64,000 nucleotides of DNA from DATFVA01 sp963839165. Lineage in GTDB: Bacteria; Bacteroidota; Ignavibacteria; Ignavibacteriales; Ignavibacteriaceae. The position numbers were made by a program, and so were the translations under genes. The stretch is taken from the NCBI GenBank assembly GCA_963839165.1, contig CAWIUG010000006.1, positions 62,001 through 126,000 on the forward strand. The letters run 5' to 3'. The notes under the pieces are model-generated. The model did not search any database. It worked only from the letters and a program-made list of their open reading frames with translations, and was not told where the DNA came from. Of the stretch, positions 34,098 through 42,947 are shown one piece after another. The first letter of the stretch is position 1. Every line of letters starts with the position of its first letter.

Positions 34098-35695
34098 TGG
34101 CAGGTGCCTTCAGAAATAATTCGGGCGGGTTTGGTCTGCAGGATCATCCCTCGTACCGCTGGTTCGTGCTTGCCAATATTATGCTGGGAACGTTTATGGC
34201 TGTGCTTGATGCAACTATCGTGAACGTCGGACTAACCAAAATGATGTCAGCTTTCGGCACCAGCGTTGATAAGATTGAGTGGGTGCTGACAGCCTATCTG
34301 CTGGTTTTTGCTGTTGTGCTTCCTTCATCGGGATGGATCGCCGACCACTGGGGTCATAAGAAATCGTACCTGCTGGGTTTGTTTCTTTTTACATCAGGTT
34401 CGCTTTTCTGTTCTCTTTCTTCCAATGAAAATATGCTGATCATGTTCAGAATTGTGCAGGGAGCAGGTGCGGGTTTCATTATGCCTGTGGGAATGTCGAT
34501 CATAACACATGAATTTCCTCCTGAGAAAAGAGGGATGGCCCTTGGCTTTTGGGGTATCGCGTCTTCTTCCTCCGTTTCTCTTGGTCCACTGCTGGGCGGC
34601 TACCTGATCGATACATTCAGCTGGCATGCCATATTTGATGTGAATGTGCCGATCGGAATTTTGGCAATGGTCGCAACATTTGTTATCCTGAGGGAATATA
34701 AAACAGAAAGCGCAAGATCGTTTGACTTCATTGGTTTTATATCGATGACGACTTTTCTTGTATTCCTTCTGCTTGCACTGTCAGACGGCAATGCTTCCTG
34801 GAATACAGGCGGATGGACATCAAACTTCATAATTACCTGCTTCGGAATAGCCTTTGTAAGTTTTGTAGTATTCCTTACAACCGAGCTTACTGTTAAACAT
34901 CCTATTATTGATCTGAGGATACTCAAAAACAGGAACTTCGGGTTAGCAAATATTATGCTTTTTATATTCGGACTGGCTTTCTTCGGAAATTCTTTTCTTC
35001 TTCCCCTCTATCTCCAGAATTCACTCGGTTATACAGCATTTCAAACAGGACTTATGTTCCTTCCTGTCGGCCTTATTATGATGGTCATGTCGCCGATTGC
35101 AGGATGGATGACTGATAAACTCAATCCGAAGATCCCCATTTTCATTGGAATAATATTAACCTTTTTAAGTATGTATCTGTATAAAGATCTTTCACTTGAT
35201 ACTGAAAACTGGACGCTTATGGTGCCTCTCATTATAAGAGGGTTCGGACTCGGGTTCATGTTTATACCCCTCAGCACTATTGCGATAAATGATATTTCGA
35301 GAGAAAAAATGGCACAGGCAACAGGACTATTTAATACCATCAGGCAGGTCGGTGGAAGTTTTGGTGTTGCCATACTCGGAACGCTCCTTACAAGGAGAGT
35401 GATTTTCCATTCGGCTATGTTCAGCCAGGCCGCTGATCAGACCTCAACTGCTTTTCAGCATACAGTTTACGGACTTAGAGGTTTTGTTCAGCAGTCGACC
35501 GGAAGTTCCGGTGCAGCGCTGATGGCTAAGGCGAAAGGACTGATACTTCAGAACATCTCCGCGCAGGCTTTCGTAAGAGGAATAGATGATGACTTCCTTA
35601 TAGGAGCACTTATTACACTCTTAATCTTAATCCCCCTGTTCTTTCTTAAATACCATAAAAAGAAGAACGGCCAAAAAATTGAGATAACTGAATAA
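34097..35695 (+). CDS. emrB: EmrB/QacA-type MFS drug efflux transporter (DHA2)
   Basis: A 532-residue inner-membrane proton antiporter with 14 hydrophobic segments. The MFS signature region MLGTFMAVLDATIVNVGLTKM (about 31-51), motif A GWIADHWGHKKSYLLGLF (about 76-93) and motif C GLGPLLGGYLI type segment (SLGPLLGGYLIDTFSWHAIF, about 155-174) mark the DHA2 group. It should expel drugs or organic acids together with EmrA and the TolC-like protein. A C-terminal stretch (HSAMFSQAADQTSTAFQHTVYG) forms the usual periplasmic loop before the last helix. Confidence 0.93.
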   Translation: MAGAFRNNSGGFGLQDHPSYRWFVLANIMLGTFMAVLDATIVNVGLTKMMSAFGTSVDKIEWVLTAYLLVFAVVLPSSGWIADHWGHKKSYLLGLFLFTSGSLFCSLSSNENMLIMFRIVQGAGAGFIMPVGMSIITHEFPPEKRGMALGFWGIASSSSVSLGPLLGGYLIDTFSWHAIFDVNVPIGILAMVATFVILREYKTESARSFDFIGFISMTTFLVFLLLALSDGNASWNTGGWTSNFIITCFGIAFVSFVVFLTTELTVKHPIIDLRILKNRNFGLANIMLFIFGLAFFGNSFLLPLYLQNSLGYTAFQTGLMFLPVGLIMMVMSPIAGWMTDKLNPKIPIFIGIILTFLSMYLYKDLSLDTENWTLMVPLIIRGFGLGFMFIPLSTIAINDISREKMAQATGLFNTIRQVGGSFGVAILGTLLTRRVIFHSAMFSQAADQTSTAFQHTVYGLRGFVQQSTGSSGAALMAKAKGLILQNISAQAFVRGIDDDFLIGALITLLILIPLFFLKYHKKKNGQKIEITE

Positions 35696-35715
35696 CTACG
35701 AATACAGGAACTTAA

Positions 35716-37026
35716 ATGATTAAAACATATTTTAAGATAATCTCCACCGCAGCTGCGTTCTTTTTATTGCTGACTTCTGCAGGCTATGGACAGTCGGAAA
35801 AGCCTCTAACGCTGAATGAGGCAATCCAGCTTACGATAAATAACTACCCGCTTATTAAACAACAGCAGGAAAGACTTAAAGCTGTTGATTACAGGATCGA
35901 ACAGCAGAAAAGCTATTTCTACCCTGATGTTCAGGGACGGGCATCATACACCAGGATCGGCCCTCTCCCCTCTTTTAATTTTGGTGGTGAGGCACTTGTT
36001 CTTGCTCCGGCTAATAATTATGACCTTAATGTTGTTCTTAATGAACAGCTCTATGATTTCGGTAAGCGCAGTGCTTCTGTTGATGTGGCTGCTTCATATA
36101 AACAGTCTGCTTCCGATAATGTGGAACTGGTTAAGTCCAACCTTTCCTACCAAACCTTGCAGACTTTCTATTCAATATTATTTATTGAAAAAGGAATAGC
36201 GGTAAAAGACACTCAGATTGCAGCACTGAATGCTCATCTCGGAGTTACTAACAAAAGAGTTGAGAGTGGTTCTGCAACCGATTATGATGCGCTCAGTACC
36301 CAGGTAAGGATTTCACGGGCACAAAGTGAAAAAATAGAGTTGCAGAATCAGCTGAAGCAGCAGGAGATCGCTTTGAGACAGCTTCTCGGAAAATCTCAGG
36401 ATACATCACTTACAGTATCAGGTGATTTTTCGGCACCTGCCCGCGTCAACAGCATAGATTCATTAGTTAATATTGCATTCCAAAAGAGGCCGGATCTGAA
36501 ACTGGCCGAAGATGAATTAAATACTCTGCACCTCCAGGAAAATCTGGCGGGACTGGGAGATATGCCAAGTCTGAATGCGGCCCTCAGCTACGGAATTAAA
36601 AACGGGTATGAACCGAATCTTGATGCACTGAGAGGAAACTGGGCTGCCTCGTTCTCGGTAAGGGTTCCTATTTTTAATGGATTCTTAACCAGGTATAAAG
36701 AGAGCGAAGCAAAAGTAAATTCAAATGTATCAGAGCTGAACATCTCTACTATCAAAAGAAATATTATAAGCAGCGTTCAGCAGGCAGCAACGGGACTAAA
36801 TTCGAACCTTGAACAGCTGAACACAACTCTAACCCAGGTTAATTTTGCAAAGCAGACAGTACTCAGAGCAGAAAGCCGTTACAACAGCGGAGTGGGAACC
36901 AACCTTGATCTTCTGGATGCTGAAACGTCTCTCGCTGAAGCAAAGTTCTTTTATCTGCAGGATCTGTATAAAAGTATTTTAGCTGCTTATCAGCTTAAAA
37001 AAGCCGTGGGAGATGTTATCTACTGA
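35716..37026 (+). CDS. TolC-family outer-membrane efflux protein
   Basis: A 436-residue exported protein with a signal peptide (about 1-25, LLLTSAGYGQ). It has the two-fold repeated TolC pattern: LTLNEAIQLTINNYPLIKQQQERLKAV (about 30-57) and the long helices around 165-225 and 335-420. It forms the outer-membrane exit duct for EmrAB. It starts 20 bases after emrB. Its last 11 bases overlap the end of the convergent coiled-coil gene. Confidence 0.9.
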   Translation: MIKTYFKIISTAAAFFLLLTSAGYGQSEKPLTLNEAIQLTINNYPLIKQQQERLKAVDYRIEQQKSYFYPDVQGRASYTRIGPLPSFNFGGEALVLAPANNYDLNVVLNEQLYDFGKRSASVDVAASYKQSASDNVELVKSNLSYQTLQTFYSILFIEKGIAVKDTQIAALNAHLGVTNKRVESGSATDYDALSTQVRISRAQSEKIELQNQLKQQEIALRQLLGKSQDTSLTVSGDFSAPARVNSIDSLVNIAFQKRPDLKLAEDELNTLHLQENLAGLGDMPSLNAALSYGIKNGYEPNLDALRGNWAASFSVRVPIFNGFLTRYKESEAKVNSNVSELNISTIKRNIISSVQQAATGLNSNLEQLNTTLTQVNFAKQTVLRAESRYNSGVGTNLDLLDAETSLAEAKFFYLQDLYKSILAAYQLKKAVGDVIY

Positions 37027-37339
37027 TTTGTTCAGTAAAAATATTTTCTTTATGCCTGCTGTAGACGGATGCTTTAACATAAGCATCCTTCAGATCCTTC
37101 ACAGCTTTTTTTAGTCCGTGAATAAGTGCTTCACAGACTTCCTCTCGCGATTCCCTCAGCGTGGCCATCCTTGCTTCCACCAATTTAATTTCCGGATGCA
37201 GAACTTCAATATATTCGCTGTAATTGGTTTTAATTGAGGAATGTATCTCGGACAACCTGGATTCAAGATCGCAGTATTTTTCATTCCACTCTGCCAACTG
37301 TTTCAGCAGATCTTCAAATATGATTTGTTTTTTATCCAT
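37016..37339 (-). CDS. sll1863-like coiled-coil stress protein
   Basis: A 107-residue soluble protein made almost wholly of helix (LLKQLAEWNEKYCDLESRLSEIHSS and VEARMATLRESREEVCEALIHGLKKAVKDLKDAYVKA). The Trp-containing opening and length resemble sll1863-type stress-response proteins, which are coiled-coil and induced by stress; their action is unknown. It converges with tolC, overlapping by 11 bases. A ribosome site GGAGAGG precedes the ATG at 37339. Family call is moderate. Confidence 0.6.
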   Translation of the reverse strand: MDKKQIIFEDLLKQLAEWNEKYCDLESRLSEIHSSIKTNYSEYIEVLHPEIKLVEARMATLRESREEVCEALIHGLKKAVKDLKDAYVKASVYSRHKENIFTEQISR

Positions 37340-37496
37340 GATACCTCTCCGGTAATTTTAAATGGATAATAATCGCACAGGAAGAAAATATATTTGCTTA
37401 TAACAAGAATTTATTCTGTTCAAATTTAAAAAACAATGACGAATGATCATTATATTTGAAGGGTAAGAAATATTTATTTTAAATTTCGGGGAGAAT

Positions 37497-38006
37497 ATGG
37501 AAGCTCTTGAAGCAATCAAAACACGCAGAAGCATAAGAAAATACCAGGAGATAAAAATTTCAGAAGAAGTGATCAAAGAAATCATAAACTGCGCGATGTA
37601 CTCACCTTCAGCCTTCAATTACCAGCCATGGCATTTTATTGTTGCAGATAAAAAAGAAATATTTGAAGATATCCTTAAAGCTGCCTCGCATGCGGAAATG
37701 ATAAAAGAAGCATCGCATGCTGTCATATTATGCGGCGACAGGGCGCTTGAGGAAAATATAGGTTTATTGATTCAGGATATCTCGGCTGCAACAGAAAATT
37801 TACTGCTTGCAGCTCATTCGTTTGGACTGGGTGCCGTGTGGGTAGGTATTTATCCTTTTGAGGAAATAGGGGCAGGTATAAAGGAATTATTTAAACTGCC
37901 CGAGAATATAATACCCATTTCAATGGCGGTAATCGGTTATCCAGCGGAATCTCCGGATCAGCCGGTTAGGTATAAGTCGGAGCGCGTCCACTTTAATAAG
38001 TGGTAA
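37497..38006 (+). CDS. nitroreductase-family FMN protein
   Basis: A 169-residue protein of the nitroreductase superfamily. The opening MEALEAIKTRRSIRKYQ (1-17) and NCAMYSPSAFNYQPWHFIVADKKE (about 38-61) are the FMN-binding hallmarks; AENLLLAAHSFGLGAVWVGIYP comes mid-protein and IGYPAE near the end. It probably reduces nitro or quinone compounds with NAD(P)H; the physiological substrate is open. It stands alone, with GGGGAG 3-8 bases before the ATG. Confidence 0.88.
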   Translation: MEALEAIKTRRSIRKYQEIKISEEVIKEIINCAMYSPSAFNYQPWHFIVADKKEIFEDILKAASHAEMIKEASHAVILCGDRALEENIGLLIQDISAATENLLLAAHSFGLGAVWVGIYPFEEIGAGIKELFKLPENIIPISMAVIGYPAESPDQPVRYKSERVHFNKW

Positions 38007-38019
38007 CTACCATCTCAAA

Positions 38020-39990
38020 TCATTTTAGCAGGAGCATCTTGTTAACCTTAACAAAACCTTTAGCCTCCATCCGGTAGAGGTAAATTCCGGAGGCAAGGTT
38101 TGAACCGTTGAAATTCAAAGTATACGTTCCCGCATTCTGGAATCCATCTTTAAGAACCTCAACCTGTTTACCCAGGGCATCGTAAACCGTAATTTTAACA
38201 TTAGAAGCTTCGGGCACCTTATATTCAATCGTCGTAGCAGGGTTAAAAGGATTCGGGTAGTTCTGCGAAAGATCAAAGTCATGCGGCAGTAAACTATTAT
38301 CATTTCCAGCAGCGACAACACCGCCAAGTGCTTCTATTGAGGCTTTAAGGATCCCATACACAAAAGCCGGGTTATGAATACCGTAGCTTCTGTCTTCCGT
38401 AACCATCAAATAATCATAAGCTGCCTGTGCCTGGGTAAGAGTAACAGACGAATCATTGACTACAACATTGCCGTTAGCGTCCTGTGGAAGCATTTCTTTA
38501 AGCTGGTTAAGCAGTCCCTCTACTTCAATCTGCAAACCATTTGCTGTACCATCACCATCCAGATCCGCATTTCCGTTCACATAATATTTCTTATCCGAAA
38601 AGCTTTCTCCTATATTTCCATGACAGGGTGAGCAGGCCTGAACATTATCCACAGTGTCGTGCGACATGCTGAAGGTATGAGAACCCATAAGAATAATATT
38701 GCCGCCTGTATCAAACGATCCTGGGTACATATGGCATGTTACACAAGCGTTGCCGGTCGCTTCAAGATGTGGTGAGGAAGAGATATTCTGTCCGAACGTA
38801 ACAGCATTCTTTGCTGAAAGAATATCCGCCTGTGGTCCATGACGTGGACCGTAATGTGTACTTAAATTATTAAGGTAATCATTCGTATACTCTACCGCAT
38901 TCTCGCGTGCCTTATGACAGTTCATACAAATTGTTCCGTTGCCTCCTCCTTCAACAGTTTCTCCGTCTGTCAGGGTAACATCCATTGTCCGTAACTGGTG
39001 GGGATTCTCCGCACTGTGGGGATCATGGCAAACAGCACAGGTTATTGGTACTACTTTAGGCAGGTCCTGCGTTAAAGGTTGTTTTCCGGATTCAATATAC
39101 TCGACAAACCCGGCACCATTATGGCACTGCGCGCAGGTCGCCCGGGTCATACCATGTCCAAAAGTAGCATGTTTCGAGGTTCTCCACTGGGAGGGAATTA
39201 CATAATTACCGCCGTCGTGACACCATGCGCAGTTTTCAGCTGCCAGAGTAACAGCCATAACATTTGCCGCACCGTAATGTTCACTTCCCGGTCCATGACA
39301 GCTTTCACACTGAACTCTGCCCCGCTGCATTGCCAACGGGTACTGGGCTACCATCTGATCATAAACCCCAGGATGGAGAGAATCGGGGAAAACAAAAGGA
39401 AAGTCATCAAATCCGTTGTTGTCAGCATTTTCGTCATATCCTGTGGTATGACATTTTATGCAGCTCGGACCATAATCATTACTAAGCGTTCCATTCAATC
39501 CTTCTTCAAATATCATATAATGGCCGGTCTGCTGCCATTCCTCCACCTTTCCACCGTGACAAGTACCGCAGGGTATCTGACCTCCTGTATATCCCAGGTA
39601 TAACCCGGCATTTATAGTGAGGGTATCAGATACAACTGATCCGTCAGTAAAATTTATTTTATACGTCCCTGCCGAATCCGGTTTGAATATAATCACCTGA
39701 TCTGAGTCATTCAGATTTGTAGTCGAACCGAAAGAAGGGTTCGATCCGGAAGGTTTTTGGATCACATTCCACGAAGGACTAGTTAAATGGGCTCCATCCA
39801 GGCTAACTTCCAGATACATTTGAGTATTGATGCCGACGTTAGTAAGACCATTATAAGGAATATTGAATATATCGGTTGAATCATAGTCTACCTGAATAGG
39901 GGATCGCCCGTAGGTGTTTATATGGGCAGTCTGGGGGTAAATAAGAACAGAACACAGAACAAGCGTAAGTAGTACCAATTGTTTATTCAT
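38020..39990 (-). CDS. nine-heme c-type cytochrome with T9SS sorting domain (copy 2)
   Basis: A 656-residue exported protein. After the signal peptide comes an Ig-like beta domain (about 30-130), then nine CXXCH motifs (CGTCH, CIKCH, CESCH, CAWCH, CAQCH, CAVCH, CMNCH, CVTCH, CSPCH) and a Por sorting domain with LSQNYPNPFNPATTIEYKVPEAS, ending NKMLLLK. It should be surface-exposed or released by the type IX system and carry electrons outward. The ATG at 39990 is preferred because GGAG stands 6 bases before it. It closely resembles the next upstream gene along its whole length. A strong terminator separates the two. Confidence 0.9.
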   Translation of the reverse strand: MNKQLVLLTLVLCSVLIYPQTAHINTYGRSPIQVDYDSTDIFNIPYNGLTNVGINTQMYLEVSLDGAHLTSPSWNVIQKPSGSNPSFGSTTNLNDSDQVIIFKPDSAGTYKINFTDGSVVSDTLTINAGLYLGYTGGQIPCGTCHGGKVEEWQQTGHYMIFEEGLNGTLSNDYGPSCIKCHTTGYDENADNNGFDDFPFVFPDSLHPGVYDQMVAQYPLAMQRGRVQCESCHGPGSEHYGAANVMAVTLAAENCAWCHDGGNYVIPSQWRTSKHATFGHGMTRATCAQCHNGAGFVEYIESGKQPLTQDLPKVVPITCAVCHDPHSAENPHQLRTMDVTLTDGETVEGGGNGTICMNCHKARENAVEYTNDYLNNLSTHYGPRHGPQADILSAKNAVTFGQNISSSPHLEATGNACVTCHMYPGSFDTGGNIILMGSHTFSMSHDTVDNVQACSPCHGNIGESFSDKKYYVNGNADLDGDGTANGLQIEVEGLLNQLKEMLPQDANGNVVVNDSSVTLTQAQAAYDYLMVTEDRSYGIHNPAFVYGILKASIEALGGVVAAGNDNSLLPHDFDLSQNYPNPFNPATTIEYKVPEASNVKITVYDALGKQVEVLKDGFQNAGTYTLNFNGSNLASGIYLYRMEAKGFVKVNKMLLLK

Positions 39991-40148
39991 TAGCATCTCC
40001 ATAAGAGCTTCTTTTTAGAAATACAGCATTGATCTCCGTTTTGTTAGATATATAATCAGCAAAATTTTATCTAAAACTCCGTGTTAATCTTATTAAAAAT
40101 AATTGAAGGATATGTGATAAATGTTACTGTGGAAGGTCAGAAAATAGA

Positions 40149-40177
40149 ATAAAAAAGGCTGCTCAATGAGCAGCCTT
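40149..40177 (-). terminator. intrinsic terminator between the two cytochromes
   Basis: AAGGCTGCTC and GAGCAGCCTT form a 10-bp stem around AAT; on the minus strand it ends in TTTTTTATTC. It lies 30 bases after the stop of the 662-residue cytochrome gene. Confidence 0.85.
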
Positions 40178-40207
40178 AATGCTTAGTTCAAATATTCAAG
40201 TATATTT

Positions 40208-42193
40208 TTACTTGAGTAAGAGCATCTTGTTCACTTTAACAAATTTACCTGCTTCCATTCTGCAGAAATAAATTCCTGAAGCAAGATTAGCAGCGTTAAA
40301 GTTAGCAGTATAAGTACCCGCACCCTGATAATCGTTAACCAGAACAGCCACTTGTTTTCCAAGTGCATCATACACAACTACCTTTACGTTCGAACCTTCA
40401 GGTAATTGATATTGAATAGTAGTTGTCGGGTTAAACGGATTCGGATAGTTCTGTGATAATACGAAATCCTGAGGTATATTATCCTTAGCGTAATCAACAG
40501 CAACCGCACCGCCTAAAGCTTCGATAGAGGCTTTAAGTACTCCAAATACGAATCTTGGATTATGAACTCCAAGGCTTCTGTCTTCTTCCATCATAAAGTA
40601 ATTGTAGCCAGCCTGAGCTTCGGTTAAAGTAACTGATGAATCTGCAATTACAACATTACCGTCAGCATCCTGAGGCAGAAGTTCTTTGAGCTGCTCAAGC
40701 AGACCTTCAATTTCAACCTGGAGACCATTAGCAACTCCGTCACCGTCAAGATCAGCAGTACCATTTATATAGCAGAGCTTATCAGAGAATTCAGGACCGA
40801 AATCGCCATGGCAGGCAGTACAAGCGGCAACGTTATCAACACCGTCTTCAGACATCCTGAAGGAGTGTGAGCCTACAAGAACTACATTACCATTCGGATC
40901 AGTAGTTGCAGGATACATATGGCATCTAACGCATGCATCTGTTGTTGCGGCTAAGTGCGGTGAGCTTTCGATATTCTGACCGAAAGTTACAGCATTCTTT
41001 CCGGCAATAACATCACCCTGAGGACCATGATGAGGTCCATAATGAGTACTCAGGTTCTTAAGATAATTATTTGTGTATTCAACAGCATTCTGACGGGCTT
41101 TATGGCAATTCATACAGATAGCACCGTTGCCTGCACCCGTAACTTCGTCACCATTACTCAAGGTTACATCCATCGTTCTGAGCTGATGAGGATTCTGGAC
41201 GCTGTGAGGATCGTGGCATGTAGCACAGGTAATGGAAATTTTTTCTGTAAGATCCTGAGTAGCAGGAGTTTTACCGCTCTTTATATAATTAACAAATCCG
41301 GCACCATTATGACACTGAACGCATCCGGCGCGGGTTTGTGCTGTTTCCATTGTAGCATGATTTGAAACTCTCCATTGAGCCGGGAATACGTGGTGTCCGC
41401 CATCGTGGCAGATTGCACAATTTTCAGCTGCAAGAGTAACTGACATGACATTAGCAGCACCTACGTGCATACTTCCAGGTCCGTGGCAGCTTTCGCACTG
41501 AATACGTGCGCGAAGCATAGCATCAGGATACTGAGCAACCATGTCATCGTACTGTCCCGGGAACAATGTATCAGGGAATACGAATCCGAAATCATCAAAG
41601 CCATTGTTATCAGCATTTTCATCATAACCGGTTGTATGGCATCCGATACAGCTAGGACCGTAATGGCTGCTTAATGTTCCGTTCAATCCTTCTTCAAAGA
41701 TCTTGTAATGGCCGGTCTGTTCCCACTGAGCAGTCTTGTCACTGTGACAGTCCTGGCAGGCATGCTCCGGTAATACAGGATATGAATACTGATATCCGAG
41801 GTATAATCCGACTTTAAGTACAATCGGGTCAGAGGTTACAGAACCATCTGAATATACCACTTTGTATGTTCCTGATTTATCAGGTGTAAATTTTATAACC
41901 TGTTCCTGATCGGTCAAGTTTACACTTTCTCCGAAGGTAGGGTTAGAATCACTGGGTTTCTCAACCACAGTCCAGGTTGGACTGGTAATCGTAGCGTCTG
42001 TTAAGATTGCTTCCAGATACATTTGAGTATTTTCGCCAACATTGGTTAAACCATTGTAGGCTCTATCAAACATATCCATAGAATCAGCATCAACCTGACG
42101 CGGTGATAAACCATAAGTCACAACTTTGGCCGACTGTGAATAGAGTAATACTGTACTGAAGGATATCATAAACAGTATCAACGTCTTTTTCAT
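40208..42193 (-). CDS. nine-heme c-type cytochrome with T9SS sorting domain (copy 1)
   Basis: A 661-residue exported protein with signal peptide (MKKTLILFMISFSTVLLYSQ), Ig-like domain, nine CXXCH motifs (CQDCH, CIGCH, CESCH, CAICH, CVQCH, CATCH, CMNCH, CVRCH, CTACH) and Por sorting domain (LSQNYPNPFNPTTTIQYQLPEGS to NKMLLLK). A DLDGDGVANGLQVE loop near 500 could bind calcium. The ATG at 42193 is used in place of the GTG 3 bases earlier; GGGAG is about 7 bases upstream. It lies just downstream of the receiver-like gene on the same strand, so they are probably co-transcribed. Likely part of an extracellular electron-transfer or detoxification system. Confidence 0.9.
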   Translation of the reverse strand: MKKTLILFMISFSTVLLYSQSAKVVTYGLSPRQVDADSMDMFDRAYNGLTNVGENTQMYLEAILTDATITSPTWTVVEKPSDSNPTFGESVNLTDQEQVIKFTPDKSGTYKVVYSDGSVTSDPIVLKVGLYLGYQYSYPVLPEHACQDCHSDKTAQWEQTGHYKIFEEGLNGTLSSHYGPSCIGCHTTGYDENADNNGFDDFGFVFPDTLFPGQYDDMVAQYPDAMLRARIQCESCHGPGSMHVGAANVMSVTLAAENCAICHDGGHHVFPAQWRVSNHATMETAQTRAGCVQCHNGAGFVNYIKSGKTPATQDLTEKISITCATCHDPHSVQNPHQLRTMDVTLSNGDEVTGAGNGAICMNCHKARQNAVEYTNNYLKNLSTHYGPHHGPQGDVIAGKNAVTFGQNIESSPHLAATTDACVRCHMYPATTDPNGNVVLVGSHSFRMSEDGVDNVAACTACHGDFGPEFSDKLCYINGTADLDGDGVANGLQVEIEGLLEQLKELLPQDADGNVVIADSSVTLTEAQAGYNYFMMEEDRSLGVHNPRFVFGVLKASIEALGGAVAVDYAKDNIPQDFVLSQNYPNPFNPTTTIQYQLPEGSNVKVVVYDALGKQVAVLVNDYQGAGTYTANFNAANLASGIYFCRMEAGKFVKVNKMLLLK

Positions 42194-42211
42194 CACTTTT
42201 CTCCCATAAGT

Positions 42212-42595
42212 TTAATTAGTTAAGGTTGTTTTTAGTTTAGTAATCGATCTAATCGAGTCTTCTAGTTCATTTTCACTTAAAGGTTTTAACCCGTAAAAGT
42301 GAATCCCTACCTGACTAACCTTCTTACCCAGTTCAATTCCGGGATCGGAGGTTATAAATACGATAGCCAGATCGGGGTTTAATTTCTTCACATTTATTAG
42401 CAGATGAGCGGTATCTGGTTTCAGAAAATCATCGTCTACAATAAGTATCGAAGGATGGTTTGTGTGAATAAATGAGACTACATCAAGCAGGTCGTTGCTT
42501 TTGTTGTATAAGAGAAGTTGATTTTTTCCTTTGACATCAGGTTTGTCAATCAACTTTATAAGGCTTTTATCGCTGCTAATTGTAATAATTCTCAT
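42212..42595 (-). CDS. receiver-domain-like protein (CheY fold)
   Basis: A 127-residue single-domain protein. The strand-helix pattern RIITISSDKSL, PSILIVDDDFLKPD, LAIVFITSDPG and GLKPLSENELEDSI matches a response-regulator receiver: VDDD around 53-56 as the phosphorylation-site strand and the conserved K in GLKPL (about 107). The normal acidic pair at strand 1 is not present (SSD only). No output domain. It directly precedes the nine-heme cytochrome gene and lies divergent to a histidine kinase, so it may be phosphorylated by it or act as a phosphate sink. Divergent receiver; moderately sure. Confidence 0.6.
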   Translation of the reverse strand: MRIITISSDKSLIKLIDKPDVKGKNQLLLYNKSNDLLDVVSFIHTNHPSILIVDDDFLKPDTAHLLINVKKLNPDLAIVFITSDPGIELGKKVSQVGIHFYGLKPLSENELEDSIRSITKLKTTLTN

Positions 42596-42947
42596 CAGCC
42601 CGGCATTATCAATGTGTATGCCATTTATACACTAGATGAAAGCTCACCTTGCAAGGGTAATTTTTCAAGAAATTCGCTGTTTTCGATGAAAATTAAAGCA
42701 AAATCTATTATTCAATATGCGAAATACTTCTCTTTACTGAGAAAAAAATATCCCACTGTGACATCTATGTCCCTATAAATTTGAAGAAAAATGCATTTTT
42801 ATTTCTGGCACAGTTTATCATTTATAGTTTTATTCGATTACTACTGTTTAATTCTTTAATTAATATCAATTCAACATTGTTTAATTTTTCAATAGTTCCC
42901 GACTCTAAATTTATAACCGGAAACGAGTGCGCAGGGATTCGTATCAA
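42596..42947. other. divergent intergenic region, receiver/cytochromes versus heme kinase
   Basis: A 352-base AT-rich region holding the promoters of the minus-strand receiver-cytochrome genes and the plus-strand kinase. Near 42608-42623 the minus strand reads TGGCATACACATTGAT, close to the sigma-54 consensus, but it lies almost at the receiver start codon. At 42806 TGGCACA matches a -24 element, but no -12 GC follows. No gene, RNA or repeat was recognised in the rest. Confidence 0.5.

Noticed and set aside
42806..42821. Sigma-54 promoter for the heme kinase (TGGCACA)
   Set aside because: The -24 part matches but there is no GC at the -12 spacing.
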